NCBI GenBank assembly: GCA_900469625.1
Contig: UBXV01000027.1
Coordinates: 155,021 to 202,657 of the forward strand
Length of the DNA: 47,637 bases
From: Hyphomicrobiales bacterium
Lineage (GTDB): Bacteria; Pseudomonadota; Alphaproteobacteria; Rhizobiales; Rhizobiaceae
Direction of reading: 5' to 3'
The notes under the pieces are model-generated. The model ran no database searches, was not told the origin of the DNA, and worked only from the letters and a program-made list of their open reading frames with translations. The first letter of the stretch is position 1, and every line of letters begins with the position of its first letter. Positions 1 through 8,291 of the stretch are shown one piece after another. A program made the translations under genes and the position numbers.

Positions 1-909
1 CGTGCTGCTGCTCGAGGGCGAGCGGTTGCCGGAGATCTTCAGCTTGGCCTGCGAGACGATGCGGTCGAGCGCATCCGGCCCGCCCTCGAGCAGCAGCACG
101 TCTTCCGCCTCGAGCTTGATGTCGGGCAAGGGTGCCACATGCAGGCCGCGCCGGAACACGCCGATGACGGCGGCGCCGCCATCGCCGATCTTGACCAGCT
201 GGCTCAGCGACTTGCCGATGACGGGAGAGCCGGCGGCGACCACGGCCTCGGACGTATAGTCGGTGATCTCGATTGCCGCCTGCATAGAGACGTGCTGGCT
301 CGTGCGCTGCGGCACCAGCCTGTAGGCAAACAGCAGGAAGACGACGCCGACGACGGCAAGCGTGGCGCCGACGGGCGTGAAATCGAACATGGTGAAACTT
401 TCGCCCGTCAGTTCCTGGCGCACGCGCGAAACGACGATGTTGGGCGAGGTCCCGACCTGGGTCATCAGCCCGCCGATCAGCGAACCGAAGGCCATCGGCA
501 TCAGGAAGACCGAGGGCGTGACGCCCGAGCGGCGGGCAAACTGGAAGGCGACCGGGATCATGATCGCGAGCGCCCCGATATTCTTGATGAAGGCAGAAAG
601 AACCGTGACCGTGATCACCAGCAGCGCCAGTTGCGCCCGCACCGACGAGATATTGGGCAGAAACCGCTGGATTGCCGCATCGACGATGCCCGAGCGCGCC
701 ACGCCGGCACTGACGATGAGCGCGCTGCCGACGATGATGACAATATCGTCACTGAAGCCGTCGAAGGCGTGATCATAGGGGACGATGCCGACGGCAACCG
801 CAAGCATCAGCGCGGAACAGGCGATCACGTCGTATCGGAACCGCCCCCAGATGAAGAAGGCCATCATGGCGCCGATGACGATAAACGCGAGAGACTGTTC
901 GGCGGTCAT
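1..909 (-). CDS. SLC13/DASS-type anion permease with TrkA-C domain (3' end outside window)
   Basis: A polytopic inner-membrane transporter, incomplete at its C-terminus because the window starts inside it. The reading frame opens at an ATG with residues MTAEQSLAFIVIGAMMAFF and shows successive hydrophobic helices, a helix-breaking GTSPN motif typical of SLC13 (DASS) permeases, and then, after about residue 220, a soluble segment of alternating Val/Ile and Gly that matches a TrkA-C (RCK_C) regulatory domain. The family moves sulfate, dicarboxylates or related anions; the substrate cannot be told from sequence. The DNA upstream of its start is a repeat-rich intergenic region. The fold is clear, the substrate unknown. 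Confidence 0.85.
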   Translation of the reverse strand, partial: MTAEQSLAFIVIGAMMAFFIWGRFRYDVIACSALMLAVAVGIVPYDHAFDGFSDDIVIIVGSALIVSAGVARSGIVDAAIQRFLPNISSVRAQLALLVITVTVLSAFIKNIGALAIMIPVAFQFARRSGVTPSVFLMPMAFGSLIGGLMTQVGTSPNIVVSRVRQELTGESFTMFDFTPVGATLAVVGVVFLLFAYRLVPQRTSQHVSMQAAIEITDYTSEAVVAAGSPVIGKSLSQLVKIGDGGAAVIGVFRRGLHVAPLPDIKLEAEDVLLLEGGPDALDRIVSQAKLKISGNRSPSSSST

Positions 910-1099
910 GCAATACCTGGATCTGGCATAGGGACTGGAAGGAAGGTCTGGCAGGCGACGCACGCGATCGGCGCACAAGCCTAACGCGCGATCCGACAGG
1001 AAGTTCAGCCAAGACCTACCGCATGTTTTGCCAAATCGGAATTCGCGCCGGCGACAAATCTGGGTATGAGCGTGAAACGGTTGCGCGTCATCGCCAAGA

Positions 1100-1424
1100 C
1101 CTGCCTCGTTTCCCGTACCTGTCCGGGGAAAGGCGAGCAAGCCCAAGTCCCTCGGCCGAGGGGTTCCTTGACCCGACCGACGTCAGGTCGCTGGTCTCAG
1201 GCACAAGGCCGGAATGAGGGAGATCGGGATGGGACTCCCGTCAAACCAGCGTTATCGACGTCGAAAGACTCGGCGTTCGCCGAGATCTCCTCATTCCTGT
1301 GCCTGTCACAGGAATCCAGCAAGCCCAAGTCCTTGGGCTGAAAGACTTTTTGACCTGGAACAAGGCCGGAATGAGGGAGATCCGGGTGAGGCTCCCGTCA
1401 AACCGGCGTTTGCCGAGATCTCGG
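1100..1424. repeat. Two diverged tandem copies of a rhizobial intergenic repeat
   Basis: Two related units follow each other in the 585-base gap between the permease and the hydrolase. Both carry an AAGCCCAAGTCC block, then AAGGCCGGAATGAGGGAGATC, then CTCCCGTCAAACC and a GCCGAGATCTC end. A related, inverted copy lies at about 6005-6132. No convincing coding frame runs through. This looks like a dispersed intergenic mosaic repeat able to fold when transcribed; its function is unknown. Confidence 0.6.
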
Positions 1425-1494
1425 CAGTCGCAGGGCCGGAAGATCGCTCTTCCGGCCCTCGAATTGTTTGCCTGAATGGCTCGAATGTCTGCCC

Positions 1495-2259
1495 TCACTG
1501 AGCGGTTTGCGCCGCCTTTTCGATGAGATCGGCGACAGCCTTCGGATTGGAGACATAGATCGCGTGGCTGCCGGGCACTTCGACGACGGTCGCGCCGGCG
1601 CGCTTGGCCATCATTTGCTGGGCCGCCGGCGGGATCATGCGATCGTCGCCCGCAACCAGGTAGTAGCTCGGCTTGACCTTCCAGGCCGGCGCGGTGACGG
1701 CGCCCGTCAGGGCCGCGACGTTCCAGGGAACCTGGGAATCGGCCATGAAGGCCGCGGTCTCGGCATCGACGTCGGCGGCAAAGGAGGCTGCAAACTTTGC
1801 CTTGTCGAGGAAGAGGAAGCCGTCGACCGGCGGCAGGATCGGCGGCACCGGGGCACCTGCCGGCGGGTTGGCGATCAGCGACGAGACGGACTCGCCCTTA
1901 TCCGGCGCGAAGGCGGCGATGTAGACGACGGACTGGACCTTCTCATCGGTGCCGGCCTCGCTGATGACGACGCCGCCATAGGAATGGCCGACCAATACGA
2001 CCGGCCCGTCGAGCTTGTCGATCGCCTGTTTGGTGGCCGCGACGTCGGCTGCAAGCGACGTCGTCGTGTTCTGGACGATGCTGACGGTGTAGCCGTCCTT
2101 CTTCAGGATGTCATAGACCCCTCTCCATCCGGTGCCATCGGCAAAGGCGCCATGAACGAGGACGACATTCTTTGCCCCCTGTTCGGCAGCGGATACGGTG
2201 GTGCCGGCGGCAAACAGGGCGAGCGAGGCGGCAGCGGCAAGCAGAGATTTCTTCAACAT
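1495..2259 (-). CDS. Exported alpha/beta hydrolase
   Basis: A 254-residue secreted hydrolase. Residues 1-24 form a Sec signal peptide (MLKKSLLAAAASLALFAAG, cleavage near SAA). The mature part has the oxyanion-loop motif HGAFADG (36-42) and the nucleophile elbow GHSYGG with Ser93 as the probable catalytic serine; a C-terminal GSH supplies the candidate histidine. It resembles the small AB_hydrolase_6 group (esterase-like); the substrate is not known. It is divergent from the MarR/OhrR-like gene, and the shared intergenic region has palindromic operator candidates, so it is probably a target of that regulator. Confidence 0.85.
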   Translation of the reverse strand: MLKKSLLAAAASLALFAAGTTVSAAEQGAKNVVLVHGAFADGTGWRGVYDILKKDGYTVSIVQNTTTSLAADVAATKQAIDKLDGPVVLVGHSYGGVVISEAGTDEKVQSVVYIAAFAPDKGESVSSLIANPPAGAPVPPILPPVDGFLFLDKAKFAASFAADVDAETAAFMADSQVPWNVAALTGAVTAPAWKVKPSYYLVAGDDRMIPPAAQQMMAKRAGATVVEVPGSHAIYVSNPKAVADLIEKAAQTAQ

Positions 2260-2279
2260 GCGCGCAACTCCTTAATTGG

Positions 2280-2360
2280 TTAGCGCGATATTCTTTATCG
2301 CGATAATCATTAAATACGCCTCCGCTCGAGCGCTGTCCAGCATTTTCGTTATCGCGATAA
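2280..2360. promoter_or_regulatory. Palindromic operators in divergent hydrolase/MarR promoter
   Basis: The perfect 12-bp palindrome TTATCGCGATAA occurs twice, at 2295-2306 and 2349-2360, and a degenerate copy (TTAGCGCGATAT) lies at 2280-2291. All three sit between the divergent hydrolase and MarR-type genes. This spacing and symmetry fit a dimeric winged-helix repressor; binding by the adjacent OhrR-like protein is inferred. Confidence 0.7.
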
Positions 2361-2412
2361 TGGTTTCCGTGCTAAGGTCATGAAAAGCCGGCAATATAAA
2401 TTGGAGACGACC

Positions 2413-2871
2413 ATGCCCAAGCCGCTGCCGCTCGACAGCCAGCTCTGCTTCTCGATCTATTCGACGGCGCTCGCCATCAATCGCGCCTATAAGCCGATGC
2501 TCGATGCGCTCGGCGTCACCTACACGCAGTATCTGGCCGTGAGCGCACTGTGGGAACAGGACGGGCTCAGCATATCGGCGATTGCCGAGCGGCTGGGGCT
2601 GGAGCCGAGCACGATCACGCCGGCCGTCAAGCGCCTCGAGACGGCCGGCTTCCTTTCCCGGCGAAGGAGCACAGCCGACGAGCGGCTGGTCGAGGTGTTT
2701 CTGACGCAGAAGGGCAAGGAGCTGCACCCCAAGACCGCCTGCCTCACCGATACGCTGCTCGCCCGCTCGGGTTTCACCGTGCCGGAAATGGTGGCGCTCA
2801 ACGAAAAGGTTCAGCGCCTGCGTGACGGCCTTGCCCACGAAGAAAAGCCGAGGCGGCGCGCGGAGGCCTAG
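2413..2871 (+). CDS. OhrR-like MarR-family regulator
   Basis: A 152-residue winged-helix regulator. The start was set at the ATG preceded by GGAGA because it places the family's conserved N-terminal sequence LDSQLCFSIYS at residues 7-17. Cys12 aligns with the peroxide-sensing cysteine of OhrR proteins. The helix-turn-helix lies around residues 50-75 and the wing around 80-95 (RRSTADERL). OhrR proteins repress organic-peroxide defence genes and are inactivated when the cysteine is oxidised. Here the divergent neighbour is an exported hydrolase, not an obvious Ohr peroxidase, so the signal could differ. It is probably autoregulated through the palindromes upstream. Confidence 0.82.
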   Translation: MPKPLPLDSQLCFSIYSTALAINRAYKPMLDALGVTYTQYLAVSALWEQDGLSISAIAERLGLEPSTITPAVKRLETAGFLSRRRSTADERLVEVFLTQKGKELHPKTACLTDTLLARSGFTVPEMVALNEKVQRLRDGLAHEEKPRRRAEA

Positions 2872-3081
2872 ATCCGGCAGCCAGCAGATCCGCATCGCCG
2901 CTATTCGCGCGGCCCGAACTTGGAAATTTCCTTTGGCGCGCTACACTTTAGAGAAAGATGTTGGACAAGCGCACGCGCAAGCCGGAATAAATCGCGTCAT
3001 CTGGGAGTCGCGCATGGCATCGGGCAGAAATTCACGCCACTTCCCGCATCATCGAGGCCCGCTATATCGAGGATCGTCGAC

Positions 3082-3375
3082 ATGAAACACGCCCTTGCCG
3101 CCCTTGCCGTCGTCACGCTGCTGAGCGGCTGCACGACCGGCGTCCAGACCTACGGCTACTCGCCGAACCTCGAGCCCATCCCGGGCAGCATCACCTATGG
3201 CGGCCAGCCGCGCACCAAGCTGACCAAGTCGCCGATCGGCAGCATCGTGCCGCACCAGTTCCGCGACCAGTTCGGCCGCCAGGTGTTTGAAACCTATGTC
3301 ATCCAGCCGGATCGCTCGCTGCGCCTCGTCAGCCGCCGCTGGAGAAACTACGACGTCTTCGGCGACTTCGACTGA
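3082..3375 (+). CDS. Small lipoprotein, unknown function
   Basis: A 97-residue protein with a type II signal peptide: MKHALAALAVVTLLSGC, lipobox LLSGC, lipidated Cys17. The mature part is short and polar, ending in RRWRNYDVFGDFD; no domain is recognised. The start at the ATG giving the signal peptide was preferred to longer in-frame starts. Its last 28 bases overlap the 3' end of the convergent LysR gene. Probably an envelope-anchored small protein. Confidence 0.75.
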   Translation: MKHALAALAVVTLLSGCTTGVQTYGYSPNLEPIPGSITYGGQPRTKLTKSPIGSIVPHQFRDQFGRQVFETYVIQPDRSLRLVSRRWRNYDVFGDFD

Positions 3376-4283
3376 GCGTCAGAAGGTGTCGCGTCGACGC
3401 CGTTAAACTGCGCGTGTACCCAATCGCGAAGCACGCGGGTCGCGGGCCGCTCGGCCATGCGTGGGCTGTAGACAAGGTCATAGCGGTCGCCATCCAGCGT
3501 CAGCTCGAAAGGCTGGACGAGAATGCCGGAGGCAAGCTCCTGCGCAACGAGCGTCAGGCTCAGGAGTGCGATGCCCTGCCCGGCAACCGCCGCCTGGACG
3601 GCATGTATCTCATCGGTAAAGGATAGTCGCGCGCCGGCATCGACATCGGATGCACCCGCGCGCTCCAGCCAATGCCGCCAGACGGGCGCGCGATGATCGT
3701 TGCGGCGTGCGGGGCCCCAATCGAAGTGAATGAGCGTTGCCAGTTTGAGATCGGCCAGGCCGGTCGGCGCCAGCCTCGGTGTGCAGACCGGCGCAAAACG
3801 ATCGGCAAACAATGCCTCGGTAACGAGCCCAGGATAATTTCCGCCACCCAGCCGGATCGCCGCATCCGCATCCGCCTCGAGGTCGACCGTGCGGTTCGAG
3901 GCATCGAGCCGCAGTGTCCATTCGGGATAGGCTTCGCGGAACGAACCGGCAAGCGGCGCAAGCCTTTTGGCGACGAAGGCAACGGTGGAGGTCAGGCGCG
4001 CGACCTTGCCCGCCTCCTGGCGGCGCACATCGGCAATCGCCTGCTCGAAACGATCCAGACCATCGCGCAGCACCGGAAACAGCGCCTTGCCTGCGGCGGT
4101 GAGATGCACCTGCCGTGTCTCGCGCTCGAAGAGCTTAACCTCCAGCATCTCCTCGAGCTGCCGGATCTGGTGGCTGACCGCGGTCGCCGAAACGTTCAGC
4201 TCCTCGGCCGCGTGCTTGAAACTCAGCCGGCGGGCAGCCGCCTCGAAAACCCGCAATGAACCGAGCGGCGGCAATTTCCTCAT
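3348..4283 (-). CDS. LysR-family (GcvA-like) transcriptional regulator
   Basis: A 311-residue LysR regulator. The N-terminal helix-turn-helix begins LPPLGSLRVFEAAARRLSF, contains HAAEELNVSATAVSHQIRQL and is followed by an effector-binding domain. The start motif and the FVAKRLAPL segment resemble the GcvA subgroup. It is divergent from the Rid-family/flavin-reductase pair and most likely controls that operon. An inverted repeat in the shared promoter is a candidate binding site. The ligand is unknown. Confidence 0.88.
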   Translation of the reverse strand: MRKLPPLGSLRVFEAAARRLSFKHAAEELNVSATAVSHQIRQLEEMLEVKLFERETRQVHLTAAGKALFPVLRDGLDRFEQAIADVRRQEAGKVARLTSTVAFVAKRLAPLAGSFREAYPEWTLRLDASNRTVDLEADADAAIRLGGGNYPGLVTEALFADRFAPVCTPRLAPTGLADLKLATLIHFDWGPARRNDHRAPVWRHWLERAGASDVDAGARLSFTDEIHAVQAAVAGQGIALLSLTLVAQELASGILVQPFELTLDGDRYDLVYSPRMAERPATRVLRDWVHAQFNGVDATPSDAQSKSPKTS

Positions 4284-4314
4284 GACACCCTATACCTGAA
4301 CTGAACTCATCCAT

Positions 4315-4342
4315 CGGCTGAAAAATCGTCTTTTGTCAGCCG
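4315..4342. promoter_or_regulatory. Inverted repeat, candidate LysR operator
   Basis: CGGCTGA (4315-4321) and TCAGCCG (4336-4342) form a perfect 7-bp inverted repeat separated by 14 bases, midway between the divergent LysR and Rid-family starts. Arm spacing of about two helical turns suits a LysR tetramer. No binding evidence is available from sequence alone. Confidence 0.5.
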
Positions 4343-4408
4343 CGTTAGGCCACATCATATTGGTCTCAACAGCCAAGGCAATGACGCCAAGCTGAGAAAA
4401 ACTCAACC

Positions 4409-4816
4409 ATGAGGCAACACGCTATGTTTCTCGAACAGGTCATCACCAAGCCGGATCCCTATGCGCCGTTTCTGCTGTCACAGGCGATCAAGGCCAATGG
4501 CTTCGTCTTCGTCTCCGGCCAGGCCGCCATCGGCGACGATGGCGAAATCGTCGGCGAGGACGATTTCGACCGCCAGGCCGAGCAGGCCTTCCGCAATCTC
4601 GACCGTGTGCTCGTCGCCGCCGGCTCCAGCCTGTCCAAGGTGGTGAAGGTGACGATCTTCCTGCGCTCGATGGAAAACTTCGCAAAGATCGTCGAGCTGC
4701 GCCGCAAGTGGTTTTCGGCCCCCTATCCCGCCGACAGCATCATCGAGGTCTCCTCGCTCTATTCGCCGAAGGCGATGATCGAGATCGAGGCGGTCGCGCT
4801 CACCGGGGAGCGTTGA
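4409..4816 (+). CDS. Rid-family (YjgF/YER057c/UK114) protein
   Basis: A 135-residue Rid-family protein, a trimeric chorismate-mutase-like fold; canonical RidA hydrolyses reactive enamine/imine intermediates. Family features seen are the FVFVSGQAAI strand, the LDRVLVAAGSSLSKVVKVT block and PKAMIEIEAVAL near the end. In canonical RidA an arginine sits in the V-A-R-L-P-K stretch; here the equivalent is SSLYSPK, so that arginine appears to be missing and imine deamination is doubtful. A second ATG at 4424 is possible. It is translationally coupled to the downstream flavin oxidoreductase, whose ATG lies one base after this stop. Confidence 0.85.
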   Translation: MRQHAMFLEQVITKPDPYAPFLLSQAIKANGFVFVSGQAAIGDDGEIVGEDDFDRQAEQAFRNLDRVLVAAGSSLSKVVKVTIFLRSMENFAKIVELRRKWFSAPYPADSIIEVSSLYSPKAMIEIEAVALTGER

Positions 4817-4817
4817 G

Positions 4818-5930
4818 ATGACCGTGCACGCCGCAGTCGCCTCGTCGGTGCTATCAGCAACGACGCTCAAGGGCCTAGCCTTTGCCAACAGGCTGTCCGT
4901 CGCGCCGATGACCCGCATCAGCGCCACCGCCGAGGGCGTGCCGACCGAACGCATGCTGCGCTACTACGAGCGTTTCGCGCGGGGTGGTTTCAGCCTGCTG
5001 ACCACGGAAGGCATCTATACCGACAAGGCCTATGCGCAGACCTACAAGGGCCAGCCGGGGCTGGCCGACCGGCAACAGGCGGAAGGCTGGAAGACGGTCG
5101 TCGATGCCGTGCATGCGGCCGGCGGGCGCATCTTCGCCCAGCTGATGCATGGCGGCGCGCTGGCCCAGGGCAATGGCTATCGCGGCGACACGGTCGGCCC
5201 GTCTGCCCTTGAGCCGAGAGGTCAGCAGATGGTCTCCTACCACGGCGAGGGTCTCTATGCCGTGCCGCGCGAAATGGACGAGGCGAATATCGCCGAGGCG
5301 ATCGCAGGCTTCGCCCAGGCGGCGCGGCTTGCAATCGAGGTCGCCGGCTTCGACGGCGTCGAGATCCATGGCGCCAACGGCTATCTGCTCGACCAGTTCT
5401 TCACCGATTACACCAACCGGCGGCAGGACCGCTGGGGCGGCGACATCGGCAAGCGGCTCGGCCTCAGCCTCGCGGTGCTCGACGCAGTTCGCGAAGCCGT
5501 CGGTGACGAAGTCCCCGTTGGCCTCAGGCTTTCCCAGGGCAAGGTCAACGATCTCAGGCACAAATGGGCGGAGGGCGAAGAGGGTGCTGCGGTGGTCTTC
5601 AAGGCCGTGGCCGAAAGCACCGCCGACTTCGTGCACCTGACCGAGTTCGAAGCCTGGCAACCGGCCTTTTCGGAGACAGGAAAGTCGCTGGTAGCGCTGG
5701 CCCGCCAGCATGCGCCGGATCTGTTCGTCATCGCCAATGGCGGCCTGCACGACATCATCAGGGCCGAACAGGTGCTGGACGCCGGCGCCAACATGATCGC
5801 GCTCGGCCGCGGCGCGCTCACCAATCCCGACTGGCCGCGCATCACCGCCGCAAGCGGCGCGCTCCGCCCCCTGGCGCTCGACATGCTGTCGCCGATCAGC
5901 GACATCAAGGATAGCGAGCTTGGGTATTGA
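4818..5930 (+). CDS. Old-yellow-enzyme family NADH:flavin oxidoreductase
   Basis: A 370-residue FMN-dependent TIM-barrel enzyme. The N-terminal segment LSVAPMTRISA, the FAQLMHGG strand and the signature GVEIHGANGYLLDQFFTD, followed by the NRRQDRWGG motif, are typical of OYE-family ene-reductases. The C-terminal FMN-phosphate region ALGRGALTNPDWP is intact. The ATG follows the Rid-family stop by one base, so the two genes form an operon, probably under the divergent LysR regulator. A role in detoxifying an electrophilic or unsaturated compound is a reasonable inference; the substrate is unknown. Confidence 0.88.
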   Translation: MTVHAAVASSVLSATTLKGLAFANRLSVAPMTRISATAEGVPTERMLRYYERFARGGFSLLTTEGIYTDKAYAQTYKGQPGLADRQQAEGWKTVVDAVHAAGGRIFAQLMHGGALAQGNGYRGDTVGPSALEPRGQQMVSYHGEGLYAVPREMDEANIAEAIAGFAQAARLAIEVAGFDGVEIHGANGYLLDQFFTDYTNRRQDRWGGDIGKRLGLSLAVLDAVREAVGDEVPVGLRLSQGKVNDLRHKWAEGEEGAAVVFKAVAESTADFVHLTEFEAWQPAFSETGKSLVALARQHAPDLFVIANGGLHDIIRAEQVLDAGANMIALGRGALTNPDWPRITAASGALRPLALDMLSPISDIKDSELGY

Positions 5931-5936
5931 GACGAC

Positions 5937-5968
5937 AAGGACGGCGCCACGCAGGTGACGCCGTCCTT
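5937..5968 (+). terminator. Hairpin after the oxidoreductase operon
   Basis: AAGGACGGCG (5937-5946) pairs perfectly with CGCCGTCCTT (5959-5968) around a 12-base loop, starting seven bases after the oxidoreductase stop. No T-run follows, so it may stabilise the 3' end or act as a weak terminator. Confidence 0.5.
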
Positions 5969-6004
5969 GGGCTCTCGCAATCGAACCGGCCGCTTTGCGC
6001 ACCG

Positions 6005-6132
6005 AAGCATCCCCACCCGCATTCCGGCCCCGTGCCGTAATCCAGTGACCCGACATCCGTCGGGTCAGATAATCTCTTAAACCCAAGGACTTGGGCGGAC
6101 TTGATTCCTGTGACGAGCTGAGGAACGAGGGA
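6005..6132 (-). repeat. Inverted copy of the dispersed intergenic repeat
   Basis: Read on the minus strand, this stretch carries the CCCAAGTCCTTGGG-like block and the GGAATGCGGG block seen in the tandem copies at about 1100-1424, in the opposite chromosomal orientation. It fills the gap between the oxidoreductase and the MBL-fold gene. Confidence 0.5.
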
Positions 6133-6156
6133 CGTTTTGCGCCAACCAAACTCGCC

Positions 6157-7101
6157 TTACGTCCCGGAGACGAAACGATAGGCCGCGCCGTTTCGCTCGG
6201 CCCGGCCGATGCCGGGATAGCTCCAGTGGTAGCCGAGCAGCGTCAGCTTTTCGCTTGCCGCCCGGTCGATCAGCATCTTGCGGGTCTTCAGCGCCAGATC
6301 CGGGTCGGTATCGAAGCCGAAGTGCCAGTCCGGGTGTTCGAAGAAGACGATGTTGCTCGTCGCCGCATCGCCTGAGATCACCAGCCCATCGCCACCTTCG
6401 AGCTCCAGCGAGATATGGCCGGGCGTGTGGCCGCGCGTGTCGAGCACCTGCATGCCGCTGACAATCTCGTCGCCGGGCTTCACCAGCGTCAGCCGCTCCC
6501 TGACCGCGAAGAGATCGCGCTGCGCGCCGCGGGCAAAGCCATGCAGCACTTTCGGCATGGCCTTTTCGTAGTCGGGGTTCGTCCAGAACGCCCATTCACG
6601 CTCCGAGACGAAATACTGCGCATTGGGAAAGGTGAGCTTGCCATCTGCCCCGATCGTGCCGCCGGCATGATCCGGATGCACATGCGTGAAGACCACCTTG
6701 GTCACGTCGGCCGGATCGATGCCGGCCGTTGCCAGATTGGCCGCAAGCTTGCCCGCACTTGCCTGGAAATTGCCGCCCGATCCGTTGTCGACGACGATCA
6801 GGTCGCTGCCGGTGCGGATGAACGGAATGTTGGTGTGGAAGGGCGCGCCTTCCGGCGTGCCGCCGAGCCGACGCATGATGCCGTCGCGTTCTTCAGGTGC
6901 TGCGTCCGGCAAGACGATGCCAACAGGCAATGTCAGGAAGCCGTCGCTGACGACGGCGATATCGAACTTGCCATGGTTGAACCGGTGGATGTCGGCGGCA
7001 TAGACGCCCTTCGGCAGCAGCGGCAGGGCAGCGCCCGCCGCCGAGCCGGCGAGAAAGGCGCGGCGATCGAGGCTCGAGGTCTTGTCGTCGGTGCGGGTCA
7101 T
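6157..7101 (-). CDS. Tat-exported MBL-fold metallo-hydrolase
   Basis: A 314-residue metallo-beta-lactamase-fold enzyme. The chosen ATG gives a twin-arginine signal (SSLDRRAFLAGSAAGAAL, cleavage near VYA), so export is in the folded state. The zinc motif HVHPDHAGG (His140, His142, Asp144, His145) is intact, with further conserved DTRGHTPGH and a C-terminal GYHWSYPG histidine. It resembles periplasmic MBL hydrolases of the quorum-quenching or alkyl-sulfatase-like groups; the substrate is unknown. The next gene upstream is another Tat-exported hydrolase in the same direction, so the two may be co-expressed. Confidence 0.85.
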   Translation of the reverse strand: MTRTDDKTSSLDRRAFLAGSAAGAALPLLPKGVYAADIHRFNHGKFDIAVVSDGFLTLPVGIVLPDAAPEERDGIMRRLGGTPEGAPFHTNIPFIRTGSDLIVVDNGSGGNFQASAGKLAANLATAGIDPADVTKVVFTHVHPDHAGGTIGADGKLTFPNAQYFVSEREWAFWTNPDYEKAMPKVLHGFARGAQRDLFAVRERLTLVKPGDEIVSGMQVLDTRGHTPGHISLELEGGDGLVISGDAATSNIVFFEHPDWHFGFDTDPDLALKTRKMLIDRAASEKLTLLGYHWSYPGIGRAERNGAAYRFVSGT

Positions 7102-7174
7102 GGGATCGGTTCCTTCTGTTTTCGAGGAAAAGCATACGGCCAGTGGCGCTTGCGGCGGCACCGGCCGAAGAGGG

Positions 7175-8185
7175 TCAAGACCGGGCGAATTCGAGCAGGT
7201 CGGCGTTGAGCTGATCCTTATGGGTGTCGGTGATGCCATGCGGCGCGCCGGGATAGACCTTGAGGATCGCGCTCGGCACCAGCTGCTTCGAGGCACGGGC
7301 CGCCGCATCGATCGGCACGATCTGGTCGTCGTCGCCATGGATGATCAGCGTCGGCACGTCGAACCGCTTCAGGTCCTCGGTAAAATCGGTCTGCGAGAAG
7401 GCGACGATGGAATCGTATGTGTTCTTGTGCCCGCCCATCATGCCCTGCAGCCAGAAACTGTCGATCATGCCCTGCGAGGTCGTGGCACCGGGCCGGTTGA
7501 AACCGAAGAACGGGCCGGAGGCGATATCGCGATAGAGCTTGGAGCGATCCTTGAGGCTCGCCGCCTGCAGCCCGTCGAACACGTCCTTCGGCAGGCCGCC
7601 GGGGTTCTTGTCGGTCTTCACCATAAGCGGCGGCACCGCCGAGATCAGCCCGGCCCTGGCCACACGGCCCGTGCCATGCCGGCCGATATAGCGGGTGATT
7701 TCGCCGCCGCCGGTGGAGAATCCGGCAAGGAAAATGTCCTTCAGGTCGAGCGCATTGATGAGGTCGGCAAGATCGTCGGCATAGTGATCCATGTCGTTGC
7801 CGTCCCAGGGCTGGGAGGAGCGACCATGGCCGCGGCGGTCATGGGTGATGACGCGAAAGCCGTTGTTGGCGAGGTGGAAGGCCTGCGCCTCCCAGCTGTC
7901 CGACGACAGCGGCCAGCCGTGGCTGAGCACGACCACCGGGCCATCCTTCGAACCCCAGTCCTTGTAGTAGATCTCGACGCCATCGCGTGTGGTGATGCGG
8001 CTGCCCATGGTGGTTGCTCCCGGTGTCTGGGTTGTGTTGTTGGTTTCGGCCTGCGCAGGACGAATGACGGCCGGGGCGGCAGCGGCGGTGGCTGCAGCGC
8101 CAAAGGCTGCCGAAAGAACGGTGCGGCGCGAAAGGCCGGTGGAGACTGCTGCGGAAGTTGCGGAAACGGCCTGTGCTTCAATCAT
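7175..8185 (-). CDS. Tat-exported alpha/beta hydrolase, non-haem chloroperoxidase-like
   Basis: A 336-residue alpha/beta hydrolase. The start at the ATG after GAGGGCAGGA gives a twin-arginine leader ([20 protein letters not shown]). The mature enzyme has [11 protein letters not shown], the [10 protein letters not shown] motif and the nucleophile elbow GFSTGG with Ser157, matching the cofactor-free haloperoxidase/esterase group. The C-terminal PGAPHG supplies the catalytic histidine. It is divergent from the GlxA/AraC-type regulator, 106 bases away, which probably controls it. The leader is unusual because close relatives are often cytoplasmic. Confidence 0.87.
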   Translation of the reverse strand: MIEAQAVSATSAAVSTGLSRRTVLSAAFGAAATAAAAPAVIRPAQAETNNTTQTPGATTMGSRITTRDGVEIYYKDWGSKDGPVVVLSHGWPLSSDSWEAQAFHLANNGFRVITHDRRGHGRSSQPWDGNDMDHYADDLADLINALDLKDIFLAGFSTGGGEITRYIGRHGTGRVARAGLISAVPPLMVKTDKNPGGLPKDVFDGLQAASLKDRSKLYRDIASGPFFGFNRPGATTSQGMIDSFWLQGMMGGHKNTYDSIVAFSQTDFTEDLKRFDVPTLIIHGDDDQIVPIDAAARASKQLVPSAILKVYPGAPHGITDTHKDQLNADLLEFARS

Positions 8186-8291
8186 TGTCCTGCCCTCTTT
8201 GATCTTGGTTGCTCGGCTCACTCCGTTCCGGAGCGCTGGTTGAATTGATAGAACGACCGTCCTAACCTCTCGACCGGCAAAGCTGACAACG

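Noticed and set aside
6157-7338. Longer start for the MBL-fold gene
   Set aside because: The extra N-terminus is Arg/Ser/Pro-rich and would bury the twin-arginine signal; the internal ATG is better.
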